DNA of 31,322 nucleotides, from positions 1 to 31,322 of the forward strand of contig CAZVLQ010000024.1 of assembly GCA_964628185.1 (NCBI GenBank), given 5' to 3'. Shown one piece after another: positions 1 through 6,432 of this stretch (position 1 is its first letter; each line of letters opens with the position of its first letter). The position numbers were made by a program, and so were the translations under genes. Origin of the DNA: CAZVLQ01 sp964628185. Its GTDB lineage: Bacteria; Pseudomonadota; Zetaproteobacteria; Mariprofundales; Mariprofundaceae. The notes beneath the pieces were generated by a model that worked only from the letters and a program-made list of their open reading frames with translations, did no database searches and was not told the origin of the DNA.

Positions 1-336
<336 letters not shown>

Positions 337-367
337 AAGTTATTACCTAAAAAAACTCATCCAGATC

Positions 368-383
368 ATTGACGGAAGTCAAT
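368..383 (-). other. Small hairpin in the rrn leader
   Basis: ATTGAC and GTCAAT form a perfect 6-bp stem with a 4-nt loop, about 30 nt upstream of the 16S 5' end. It could be part of the leader RNA fold or of the processing stalk. The function is inferred from position only. Confidence 0.35.
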
Positions 384-485
384 TTACTCGTTCACGTACA
401 GCTTGAAACTGCCGGCCGTATCCGAATCAGACTTCCTTCAATGCAAGGATGACCCGGCACGCCCACAGCTCAAGTAAAAAAACCA

Positions 486-501
486 CAATTTGTAAAGATC
501 A
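486..501 (-). promoter_or_regulatory. boxA-like antitermination site in the rrn leader
   Basis: On the minus strand TGATCTTTACAAATTG resembles the rrn boxA consensus (TGCTCTTTAACAA). It lies downstream of both predicted rrn promoters and about 150 nt upstream of the 16S 5' end, the expected place for NusB/NusE binding. The match is imperfect. Confidence 0.55.
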
Positions 502-525
502 AACCCGCTTTTACGGGGGAAAAGC

Positions 526-553
526 ATTCTATGCCCGGAGACAAAAAGGTCAA
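526..553 (-). promoter_or_regulatory. rrn promoter P2 (sigma70-type)
   Basis: On the minus strand TTGACC (548-553) and TAGAAT (526-531) are separated by 16 nt. It is the downstream member of a tandem pair, upstream of the boxA-like site. Confidence 0.65.
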
Positions 554-600
554 TACCCTCAAAATGCTTTCCCGCCACGCTTATCACTGGCGGGCGGCGA

Positions 601-628
601 ACTATAGGAGCCAAAGCGCCTGCGTCAA
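601..628 (-). promoter_or_regulatory. rrn promoter P1 (sigma70-type)
   Basis: On the minus strand TTGACG (623-628) and TATAGT (601-606) are separated by 16 nt. It is about 75 nt upstream of P2, giving the usual tandem P1/P2 layout of rRNA operons. The 337-762 interval has no convincing protein gene and is explained as the rrn promoter and leader plus the tyrS 3' flank. I see no strong intrinsic terminator after tyrS. Confidence 0.7.
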
Positions 629-762
629 CACCTTTCTTTGCTTTCCGTTTTCATCGCCTGACGGCGCGAGCTCAGCTCCGGTGAAAGGCGGCGAACTATC
701 CCGGGTGATATGGGCGCATGAACCGGGACATTGTTTCAGAACACCGCCCGGCCGCTTCCGGC

Positions 763-1950
763 TTATGTCGTCAGCGTGAGGTTCAGATAGCGGCGTTTTC
801 CCAGTTTGATCAGGTATGGACCGCCGGGGCCCAGCTGATAATCCCTGTCCAGGACTTTTTCCCCGTTTACCGATAGCGCACCCTGCCTGATCAGGCGGAT
901 TGCCTCGCCGTTGGACTGGGTCAGGCCGGATTCGGTCAGCGCCCTGGCGATCCACAGCCTGCCGTTCTCACAGGGCAGCGCCGCCTCGGGGATGTCGCTC
1001 GGCAGCTTGCTCCGGGAAAACACACGCTCGAACTCCTCCATGGCTTTCCGTCCGACGCCCGCACCATGGAAACGGTCAACAACCCTGGCCGCAAGCTGTT
1101 TCTTGGCCTCCATCGGATGCATGGCGCGCACCCCGGCAAGGTCCGCATCGGTGAGCAGCTCATAATATTTCAGCATCAGTTCATCCGAGATGCTCATCAG
1201 TTTGCCGAACTGCTCCCCGGCCGGCTCCGTGATGCCGACATAATTGCCGAGCGACTTGGACATCTTGCTGACCCCGCCCAGCCCCTCCAGCAGCGGCATG
1301 GTCAGGATCGCCTGCGGAGACTTGCCATAAGCCCCCTGCAACTGCCGCCCCATCAGCAGATTAAACTTCTGATCATTGCCGCCCAGCTCGATATCCGCAT
1401 CCAGCGCCACCGAGTCGTAACCCTGGATCAGCGGGTAGAGAAACTCATGAATGGCGATGGACTGGCCGTCCCTGTAGCGCTTTTCAAAATCATCGCGCTC
1501 CAGCATACGTGCCACCGTCGCTTTTGCCGCAATACGAATCAAATCGGCGGCCGTAAGATTGTTCAGCCATTCGGAATTGAAACGCACCTCGGTCTGCGCC
1601 GGATCCAGTATCTTGAATACCTGTTCCTTGTAGGTCTCGGCATTGACCAGCACTTCTTCATGCGTCAGCGGCGGGCGGGTTTCATTTTTGCCGGTCGGAT
1701 CGCCGATCATGCCGGTGAAATCGCCGATCAGAAATACCACCTGATGTCCACAGACCTGAAACTGGCGCAGCTTTTCCAGCAATACGGCATGGCCAAGGTG
1801 TAAATCGGGTGCGGTTGGATCAAATCCTGCCTTGACGCGTAGCGGCCGGCCTTCTTTTTGCGCCAGCTTCAGCTTCTGCTCAAGGCTGCCCCCGGGCAAA
1901 ATCTCCAGTGCTCCACGCGTCAATAATGTCAGCTGTTTTTTAATATCCAT
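763..1950 (-). CDS. tyrS: Tyrosyl-tRNA synthetase
   Basis: This cytosolic class I aminoacyl-tRNA synthetase charges tRNA-Tyr with tyrosine. The 395-residue product has the family's usual length for the TyrZ-like subtype. It shows FDPTAPDLHLGHAVLL with the HIGH-type signature HLGH (about residues 44-59), the tyrosine-pocket region around YPLIQGYDS and GGNDQ, and the KMSKS loop. The C-terminal 60 residues form an S4-like RNA-binding domain (GEAIRLIRQGALSVNGEKV). The ATG at 1950 is preceded by a G-rich Shine-Dalgarno-like stretch (GGTGGCGGG). The gene reads into the rrn operon, and its 3' end is about 135 nt from rrn P1. It is divergent from the VapBC-like module that begins the accessory island. 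Confidence 0.97.
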   Translation of the reverse strand: MDIKKQLTLLTRGALEILPGGSLEQKLKLAQKEGRPLRVKAGFDPTAPDLHLGHAVLLEKLRQFQVCGHQVVFLIGDFTGMIGDPTGKNETRPPLTHEEVLVNAETYKEQVFKILDPAQTEVRFNSEWLNNLTAADLIRIAAKATVARMLERDDFEKRYRDGQSIAIHEFLYPLIQGYDSVALDADIELGGNDQKFNLLMGRQLQGAYGKSPQAILTMPLLEGLGGVSKMSKSLGNYVGITEPAGEQFGKLMSISDELMLKYYELLTDADLAGVRAMHPMEAKKQLAARVVDRFHGAGVGRKAMEEFERVFSRSKLPSDIPEAALPCENGRLWIARALTESGLTQSNGEAIRLIRQGALSVNGEKVLDRDYQLGPGGPYLIKLGKRRYLNLTLTT

Positions 1951-1982
1951 TTACCCGCCACCTTTGCTGGCCGTATCTTACG

Positions 1983-2009
1983 GATGTATCAGCAATTCGC
2001 CACTGTCAA
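1983..2009 (-). promoter_or_regulatory. Candidate tyrS promoter
   Basis: A perfect TTGACA (2004-2009 on the minus strand) is followed after a short 15-nt spacer by TACATC (1983-1988). The -35 box is good, but the -10 box and spacing are poor, so this is only a candidate. Confidence 0.3.
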
Positions 2010-2031
2010 CACAAAACACTACAAACAACCA

Positions 2032-2064
2032 TTGCACTTCATGCTTCTATTACATATAATTATA
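2032..2064 (+). promoter_or_regulatory. Promoter and palindromic operator of the VapBC-like module
   Basis: TTGCAC (2032-2037) and a perfect TATAAT (2055-2060) are separated by 17 nt. The -10 box is inside the perfect palindrome TATAATTATA (2055-2064). An operator on the -10 box fits the usual autorepression of TA operons by the antitoxin. The Shine-Dalgarno AGGAG follows at about 2077-2081, just before the ATG at 2089. Confidence 0.7.
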
Positions 2065-2088
2065 CATATATGCTTCAGGAGACACACG

Positions 2089-2319
2089 ATGGGACAACTG
2101 ACAATCTATCTGGACGACAAGACCGAAGCTGAAATGAGGGCGGCGGCCACGGCGGCCGGCGAATCAAAAAGCAAATGGGTGGCGCGTGTGATCCATGAAA
2201 AAGCTGGCAGTGAATGGCCGGAAGCCATCACCCAGCTGGCTGGCGCGTGGCCGGATTTGCCGACAGCGGAAGAAATCCGGCGTTCTACCGGAGATGACGT
2301 TAATCGTGAGTCTTTCTGA
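2089..2319 (+). CDS. VapB-like antitoxin
   Basis: This small 76-residue protein lies directly upstream of a PIN-domain toxin and is probably its antitoxin and the operon's DNA-binding repressor. Residues 1-40 (MGQLTIYLDDKTEAEMR, then GESKSKWVARVI) look like a ribbon-helix-helix fold, with a short beta strand followed by two helices. The C-terminal half, with AWPDLPTAEEIRR, is typical of the toxin-wrapping tail of VapB antitoxins. An in-frame upstream extension exists, but the ATG at 2089 is chosen because an AGGAG ribosome-binding site and a strong promoter lie immediately before it. The stop codon overlaps the toxin start (TGATG), which suggests translational coupling. Confidence 0.85.
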   Translation: MGQLTIYLDDKTEAEMRAAATAAGESKSKWVARVIHEKAGSEWPEAITQLAGAWPDLPTAEEIRRSTGDDVNRESF

Positions 2320-2714
2320 TGTATATTCTGGATACCAATACACTAATCTACTATTTCAAGGGCATGGGCAACGTGGCGGAAAAGCTCTTGCAGCACCCGC
2401 CCAGGGAGATCGCCATCCCGTCCATCGTGCTGTATGAACTGGAAGCAGGACTAGCTAAGTCAAAAGAGCCTGAAAAGAGATGCGGACAACTGGAAACATT
2501 TGTCGGACTTGTCGCCATTCTACCTTTGGGTGCGAAAGAGGCACAGTCCGCAGCCATGATTCGGGCATCCCTTGAAAAAACCGGAACGCCCATCGGCCCG
2601 ATGGACACATTGATCGCCGGTACGGCACTGGCAAATAAGGGAACGCTGGTGACGCATAACGCAAAAGAGTTTTCAAGAGTGGATGGATTACAAATAACTG
2701 ACTGGTATACATAA
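2319..2714 (+). CDS. vapC: VapC-like PIN-domain ribonuclease toxin
   Basis: This is a 131-residue PIN-domain protein, a predicted Mg2+-dependent ribonuclease toxin of a type II TA module. The N-terminus MYILDTNTLIYYFKG carries the first acidic residue (D5). E40 or E42 is in YELEAG, D96 is in MDTLIAG and the C-terminal THNAKEF contributes N114 and E117, so the usual acidic quartet is present. Known relatives cleave tRNA or rRNA; the target here cannot be read from sequence. It overlaps the antitoxin gene by one base and is 11 nt upstream of the nuclease gene at 2726. Confidence 0.92.
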   Translation: MYILDTNTLIYYFKGMGNVAEKLLQHPPREIAIPSIVLYELEAGLAKSKEPEKRCGQLETFVGLVAILPLGAKEAQSAAMIRASLEKTGTPIGPMDTLIAGTALANKGTLVTHNAKEFSRVDGLQITDWYT

Positions 2715-2725
2715 TCAGCGACCTC

Positions 2726-3433
2726 ATGCCTGATCACAACACAGGAACAGGCCCGATTCACATCATTGTTGATGATCGCGAAACGCGATGTGGCATACTG
2801 GATATTTTCCACGCGATGGAACCGGTTTCTGTAACGGTAGAGCGCCTGACATGTGGGGACTATGCGGTGGGAGAAAACTTGCTTTTTGAGCGCAAAACAC
2901 TTCCCGACCTCGCAGTATCCATTAAAGATGGTCGCATCTTCCGGCAAGGGTGCAAGCTGGCTCAAAGCCCCCGGCGCGGCATCATCATTCTGGAAGGAAC
3001 AAGCCGCGATCTTGCTACCACTGGCATGCGGCGGGAGGCACTGCAAGGAGCGTTGATTACGCTCACGGTGTTCCTCGGCATTCCGCTGCTGCGCTCTCAA
3101 AATTTGCAGGAAACCGCACGCCTGATGCTTTATACAGCCCGACAAAGTCAGTCGGTTGCCAGTGGCGCCTTGCCGCGCCATGGCATTCGCCCGCGCGGCA
3201 AACGCAGAACCCAGATTCACATCTTACAGGGACTGCCTGGCGTAGGACCGGAGCGGGCGCGCACATTGTTGAATGCATTTGGCAGCATTGAGGCCATTCT
3301 GTCGGCAAGCATGGAGGAATTATCATCCGTCAGGGGAATAGGGGCGCATACGGCCAGAGCCATCCAGTGGGCGATTCATGAGCCCGATAGCGGATACGGC
3401 AGTGCCCGTGAAGATGACGATCCATGCCTGTGA
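2726..3433 (+). CDS. Stand-alone XPF/ERCC4-type nuclease with helix-hairpin-helix domain
   Basis: This 235-residue protein combines an ERCC4 (XPF/MUS81) nuclease domain with a C-terminal tandem helix-hairpin-helix. The catalytic signature is intact: DDRE (residues 16-19), GDY (44-46) and ERKTLPD (55-61, the ERKxxxD motif). The HhH region covers about residues 167-216 (LPGVGPERARTLLNAFG and SSVRGIGAHTARAI) and would bind structured DNA. XPF-family enzymes cut flaps, forks and branched DNA next to double-/single-strand junctions. Archaeal and eukaryotic members often carry a helicase domain, whereas this one is just nuclease plus HhH. It is 11 nt downstream of vapC in an accessory island. Both repair and defence against foreign DNA are possible roles; neither is shown. 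Confidence 0.88.
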   Translation: MPDHNTGTGPIHIIVDDRETRCGILDIFHAMEPVSVTVERLTCGDYAVGENLLFERKTLPDLAVSIKDGRIFRQGCKLAQSPRRGIIILEGTSRDLATTGMRREALQGALITLTVFLGIPLLRSQNLQETARLMLYTARQSQSVASGALPRHGIRPRGKRRTQIHILQGLPGVGPERARTLLNAFGSIEAILSASMEELSSVRGIGAHTARAIQWAIHEPDSGYGSAREDDDPCL

Positions 3434-3502
3434 GACCGCTTGTCTTGTAAGCTGCAACAAGCGTATGTTTTCGATATCTGGAAGAAGACGGGAGGCAAGC
3501 GC

Positions 3503-3880
3503 ATGAGCGATAATGAACAAAACCGTATGGAAGTCATTCTTGAAGACATTCACGGAAAATTCGACCTTGTGCTGGAAGGCCATGCCACGCTTGAACATAT
3601 AATTCATGAACATCGCGCCGAAACCCGGCAGGACAAACGTGAACTTCAGGTGCTCATCAAAACATCCCATGACAGTCTGGATGCGAAGATTGATACAACG
3701 GCGCAACGTCTGGATGACAAGATTGATGGCGTTCGGAACGAACTGAAGGGAGACATCCAGGGCGTGCGGGAGGAACTGAAGGAAACGCGGGAGGAGATGA
3801 CTGCCGGATTTGAGATGCTCGGGGATAAGATAGAAGGCCATGAGCAACGCATTCAACAACTGGAGCGCAAGGTCGCGTAA
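3503..3880 (+). CDS. Coiled-coil protein of unknown function
   Basis: This is a 125-residue, highly charged, almost entirely helical protein with no signal peptide or membrane segment. Repeated units such as LDAKIDTTAQRLDDKIDG and LKGDIQGVREELKETREEM predict a long parallel coiled coil from about residue 40 to the end. The start at 3503 is chosen because GGGAGG lies 7 nt upstream; the longer reading from a TTG at 3440 has no such site. I do not recognise a named family. It follows the ERCC4 nuclease by 69 nt and could be co-transcribed with it. Its stop is 9 nt before a relic of a higA gene tail. Confidence 0.75.
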   Translation: MSDNEQNRMEVILEDIHGKFDLVLEGHATLEHIIHEHRAETRQDKRELQVLIKTSHDSLDAKIDTTAQRLDDKIDGVRNELKGDIQGVREELKETREEMTAGFEMLGDKIEGHEQRIQQLERKVA

Positions 3881-3889
3881 GCTGCATGG

Positions 3890-3952
3890 CCTGACGCAGT
3901 TCGTGAGGTGATAGCGGCATGGTTTATCGAGTGGAATGGTACAATGGCAGAC
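3890..3952 (+). pseudogene. Relic of a second higA 3' end (repeat copy 1)
   Basis: Read in frame from 3890, this stretch encodes PDAVREVIAA. The intact higA-like gene ends with PDAIREAIAA at 5296-5325. Similarity continues past the stop into the downstream flank, here ATGGTTTATCG and there ATGAGTTATCG. By eye 50 of 63 positions match copy 2. Most changes in the coding part are at third codon positions, and the stop codon itself is altered to TGG. The rest of the gene is absent, so this is a remnant of a duplicated or recombined TA cassette. Confidence 0.75.
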
Positions 3953-4022
3953 CCCATTTGCGCTCGAATAACCTTCTGCATTTATCACTTGACTGCGGAC
4001 AATAATGACCGCATAATAAACC

Positions 4023-4235
4023 GTGACCGGTAAAGAATTCATCCGCCGGGTGCGTGCCCTTGGCAAAACAAGGGGCTTGGACGTTCGCGTGGACAAAAAG
4101 CGTGGCAAGGGCAGTCACCAGACACTCTATTACGGAGGCCGCAAGACGATTGTGCGCAATCCGAAAGATGAACTCAAAACCGGAACATTCAACGCCATGC
4201 TCAATCAGCTGGGCATTGGCAGGCACGAGCTCTAG
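4023..4235 (+). CDS. hicA: HicA-type mRNA interferase toxin
   Basis: This is a 70-residue double-stranded-RNA-binding-fold toxin. HicA proteins cleave mRNA and tmRNA independently of translation. The family core is clear: GKGSHQTLYYGGRKTIV with the catalytic histidine in GSH, then ELKTGTFNAMLNQLGI. The start is GTG at 4023; an in-frame stop at 4017-4019 rules out any earlier start. No clear Shine-Dalgarno is seen, so translation may be weak, which is usual for a toxin placed before its antitoxin. HicB follows 9 nt downstream behind a strong AGGAGG site, favouring excess antitoxin. Confidence 0.92.
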   Translation: MTGKEFIRRVRALGKTRGLDVRVDKKRGKGSHQTLYYGGRKTIVRNPKDELKTGTFNAMLNQLGIGRHEL

Positions 4236-4244
4236 GAGGCCGCC

Positions 4245-4670
4245 ATGCTGCGTTTTACTTATCCCGTAACCCTGACACCGGACGAAGATGACGGCGGCTA
4301 TGTTGTTACCTTCCGGGACTTGCCTGAAGCCATTACGCAAGGCGATACGAAGGAGGAATGTCTGACGGCGGCGGCGGATTGCCTTGAAGAAGCCATTGCC
4401 GCCCGCATATCAGACGGTGAAGACATTCCACAGCCAACGCGGTCAAAGGGGCAGCATAAGGTTGCTTGTCCGATCCAGATGGCCATCAAGGCGGCATTGT
4501 ATCTGGCCATCAGGGAAAGCGGCATCAGCAAGCGGGAGTTGGGGCGGCGGCTGGGCGTGGATGAAAAGTCCGCCCGCAGACTGCTCGACCCGCACTATCA
4601 GGCGCGCCTGCCTGCTATGGAGCGCGCTTTGCGCGCATTGGGCAAGACGCCGGAACTGACGGTGAGTTGA
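4245..4670 (+). CDS. hicB: HicB-type antitoxin
   Basis: This 141-residue protein has two parts. Residues 1-65 (YPVTLTPDEDDGGYVVTFRD, then GDTKEECLTAAADCLEEAI) form the degenerate RNase-H-like HicB domain that neutralises HicA. Residues about 85-140 (SGISKRELGRRLGVDEKSAR) form a helix-turn-helix that should bind the operon's promoter. An AGGAGG site lies 6 nt before the ATG at 4245. It is the second gene of the hicAB operon. A RelE/HigA-like module begins 12 nt downstream, so the two TA modules may be co-transcribed. Confidence 0.93.
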   Translation: MLRFTYPVTLTPDEDDGGYVVTFRDLPEAITQGDTKEECLTAAADCLEEAIAARISDGEDIPQPTRSKGQHKVACPIQMAIKAALYLAIRESGISKRELGRRLGVDEKSARRLLDPHYQARLPAMERALRALGKTPELTVS

Positions 4671-4682
4671 GAAAGCATTGAT

Positions 4683-5024
4683 ATGGCTACGGCATTGCCG
4701 TATGGTTCGCTTGTCACCTTTGTAGAGGCTCCGGTATTCACGCAAACGTTGCCTGACTATCTGGATGATGACGCCTACACAGCCTTGCAATGGGCGTTGG
4801 TGTTGCATCCGGAAATAGGCTCAGCGGTTCCGGGAAGTGGAGGCGTTCGTAAAATGCGCTGGGCTGGCAGTGGACGTGGCAAACGTGGCGGACTTCGGGT
4901 AATTTATTACTGGCGCAAACATGCAGGTGAAATATGGATGCTGACCATCTACGCCAAGGCAAAACAGAAAAATGCGCCAGCGCATATATTGAAAGCGCTG
5001 AAGGAGGCGATTGAACATGGGTAA
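4683..5024 (+). CDS. RelE/HigB-superfamily toxin
   Basis: This 113-residue protein of the RelE/ParE superfamily is probably a ribosome-dependent mRNA endonuclease. Typical features are FVEAPVFTQTLPDYLDDDAY near the N-terminus, GSGGVRKMRWAGSGRGKRGGLRVIYYW in the centre (basic strands that contact mRNA) and the C-terminal LTIYAKAKQKNAP. The order toxin then XRE antitoxin matches the RelE/HigA-like modules whose antitoxins are often annotated NadS. The ATG at 4683 gives about ten more residues than many relatives; no alternative start codon was seen before the conserved TFVEAP. It overlaps the antitoxin gene by 8 nt. Confidence 0.88.
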   Translation: MATALPYGSLVTFVEAPVFTQTLPDYLDDDAYTALQWALVLHPEIGSAVPGSGGVRKMRWAGSGRGKRGGLRVIYYWRKHAGEIWMLTIYAKAKQKNAPAHILKALKEAIEHG

Positions 5025-5328
5025 GATGACTGAAGCGGAATTAAAAAAACGGGATGCCGGACGTGATGTATGGCAGGAAGCCCTGGATGGTATAAAGGCC
5101 ATCAAAAGCGGTAAAGGCAAGCGGCATGTTGTGATGTTGCCGGACGTTCATGCCATCCGTGAAAGCATGGATTTAAGTCAATCCGCTTTTGCCGCCATGC
5201 TGGGCGTAAGCCCCCGCACGCTTCAGGACTGGGAACAGGGACGACGCAAACCTTGCGGCCCTGCCTTGAGTTTATTGAAAGTGGCCGCCAAGCGGCCCGA
5301 TGCGATTCGCGAGGCCATAGCGGCATGA
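5017..5328 (+). CDS. HigA/NadS-like XRE-family antitoxin
   Basis: This 103-residue DNA-binding antitoxin pairs with the RelE-like toxin just upstream. The C-terminal half holds a canonical helix-turn-helix (IRESMDLSQSAFAAMLGVSPRTLQDWEQGRRKP, about residues 46-78). The N-terminal part (KKRDAGRDVWQEALDGIKAIKSGK) matches the NadS-type antitoxins. The ATG at 5017 is preceded by AAGGAGG within the end of the toxin gene, so the shorter start is preferred over the in-frame TTG at 5011. Its last 11 codons and the following about 33 nt are repeated in degenerate form at 3890-3952. Confidence 0.9.
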   Translation: MGKMTEAELKKRDAGRDVWQEALDGIKAIKSGKGKRHVVMLPDVHAIRESMDLSQSAFAAMLGVSPRTLQDWEQGRRKPCGPALSLLKVAAKRPDAIREAIAA

Positions 5329-5358
5329 GTTATCGGGTGAAATGGCACAATGGTAGAC
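5296..5358 (+). repeat. Repeat copy 2 (higA tail plus downstream flank)
   Basis: This is the partner of the relic at 3890-3952. It covers the last codons of the intact antitoxin gene and about 30 nt beyond the stop. Both copies continue past the gene end into a shared flank (ATCGRGTGRAATGG, then ACAATGG), so the duplicated unit was larger than the gene. Confidence 0.7.
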
Positions 5359-5403
5359 CCCCTTGTTCCTGACTCCATGGCTCTCACGCAAAGCTGAAGT
5401 AGT

Positions 5404-6411
5404 ATGAATGTCTTCATCGTAGGAGCGGGATTCACAAAGGCAGTGTTTCCAGATGTCCCACTTAATCAAGATTTGCTTAAGGTGCTCGCCAGCCAATCTT
5501 CTACCTCCGCCTCTTGATCCTTGCTCGACCTGTACAAGACCGAGGAAATTGAGATCGCGTTGACAAGACTGGATGTGGATATCGTCTCGTCGCAAAATGA
5601 GAACCTGTGCATGCTGAGACAACTTATCGAAAGCGAACTCTCCGATTACTTCAGCTCATTTTGTGCGTCTGATAACCTTCTTGCCAAGTCGCCGTGGCTG
5701 ACCCAACTCATTGATGGTGCTTCCTCATCGGGAGACGTAGCCATCAGCCTGAACTACGACTGTGTTTTGGAAGGGGCATTGGACTGCCGTGGAAAATGGT
5801 CTCCTAATGGGGGATACGGCTCATCCCTATGTAACCCGCTGGTACACAATGACGAGACGACGAAGAGCCCAGTAACAGTGCTCAAGATCCACGGTTCCGC
5901 AAACTTTAAAATCGCTCCCTATGCAGGCAAGCCTACAACCAGCGCGGTCAACTTTGACTTTGATGAGCGCTTTTCCCCGCATTCGGCAAAGAATACGCAC
6001 TTCGGGTTCGGAGCAGGAACCGGGAAAAGCTATGTGATTGCACCGAGCTATGTGAAGATCCCAACAGTCGAAATGTCCTATCTGATGCTTGATGCTCTAA
6101 CTGCCTCGACTAAAGCCAATAATCTCATAATCATGGGCAGCGCTCTACGATCGGAGGATGGATTCTTGACGCTGATCGTAACAAATTTTCTTCGCCAGCC
6201 CACTTGGCATGACAGGAAAATTATACTTGTTGACCCGCAGGCAAAAGCCATTAGCAACCGGTTGAAAGATTACTGGGGGGTGAACGTTTCTAAACAGATA
6301 ATACCGATCCAAGATCAATTGCAGATTTCCGTTGAACGTCTATTGGAGGTAATTGGCATCCAACCTGATAATGTTTCCGGAGACGGCAGCGGCATAGTTT
6401 GTAAGCACTGA
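5404..6411 (+). pseudogene. SIR2-like domain protein interrupted by an in-frame TGA
   Basis: Translation from the ATG at 5404 gives MNVFIVGAGFTKAVF, the glycine-rich Rossmann start of SIR2-like NAD-binding domains. It then meets TGA at codon 38 (5515-5517) and continues in the same frame to 6411. Downstream, the SIR2 hallmarks are kept: the NYD signature (N117 in SLNYDCVLE), the catalytic-type histidine (H163 in KIHGSAN) and a late strand with IIMGSALRSEDGFL. Counting the stop codon, the reading frame is 335 codons. Without the first 37 residues the nucleotide-binding loop is lost, so a restart at the TTG at 5521 would give a defective protein. The family includes NADase effectors of anti-phage systems. 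The TGA may be a true nonsense mutation or a sequencing error. A programmed readthrough is not supported by anything I can see. Confidence 0.78.
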
Positions 6412-6432
6412 CCGGCCTGTGGTGAGGGGGAA

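Noticed and set aside
602..955. Minus-strand reading frame overlapping the end of tyrS and the rrn promoters
   Set aside because: It is in another frame of tyrS and covers the rrn promoter region, with no family features.
1066..1803. Long plus-strand reading frame of 245 codons opposite tyrS
   Set aside because: It is a shadow of tyrS on the other strand with no ribosome-binding site or recognisable domain.
3919..4011. Short reading frame starting MVYRVEWYNGRP and its counterpart at 5325
   Set aside because: Similarity continues seamlessly from the higA tail, the second copy stops after 15 codons, and several changes alter residues; it is better read as repeated flanking DNA.
5515..5517. 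TGA as a selenocysteine codon or programmed readthrough in the SIR2-like gene
   Set aside because: No selenocysteine insertion hairpin could be recognised just after the codon, and SIR2-like proteins are not known selenoproteins.
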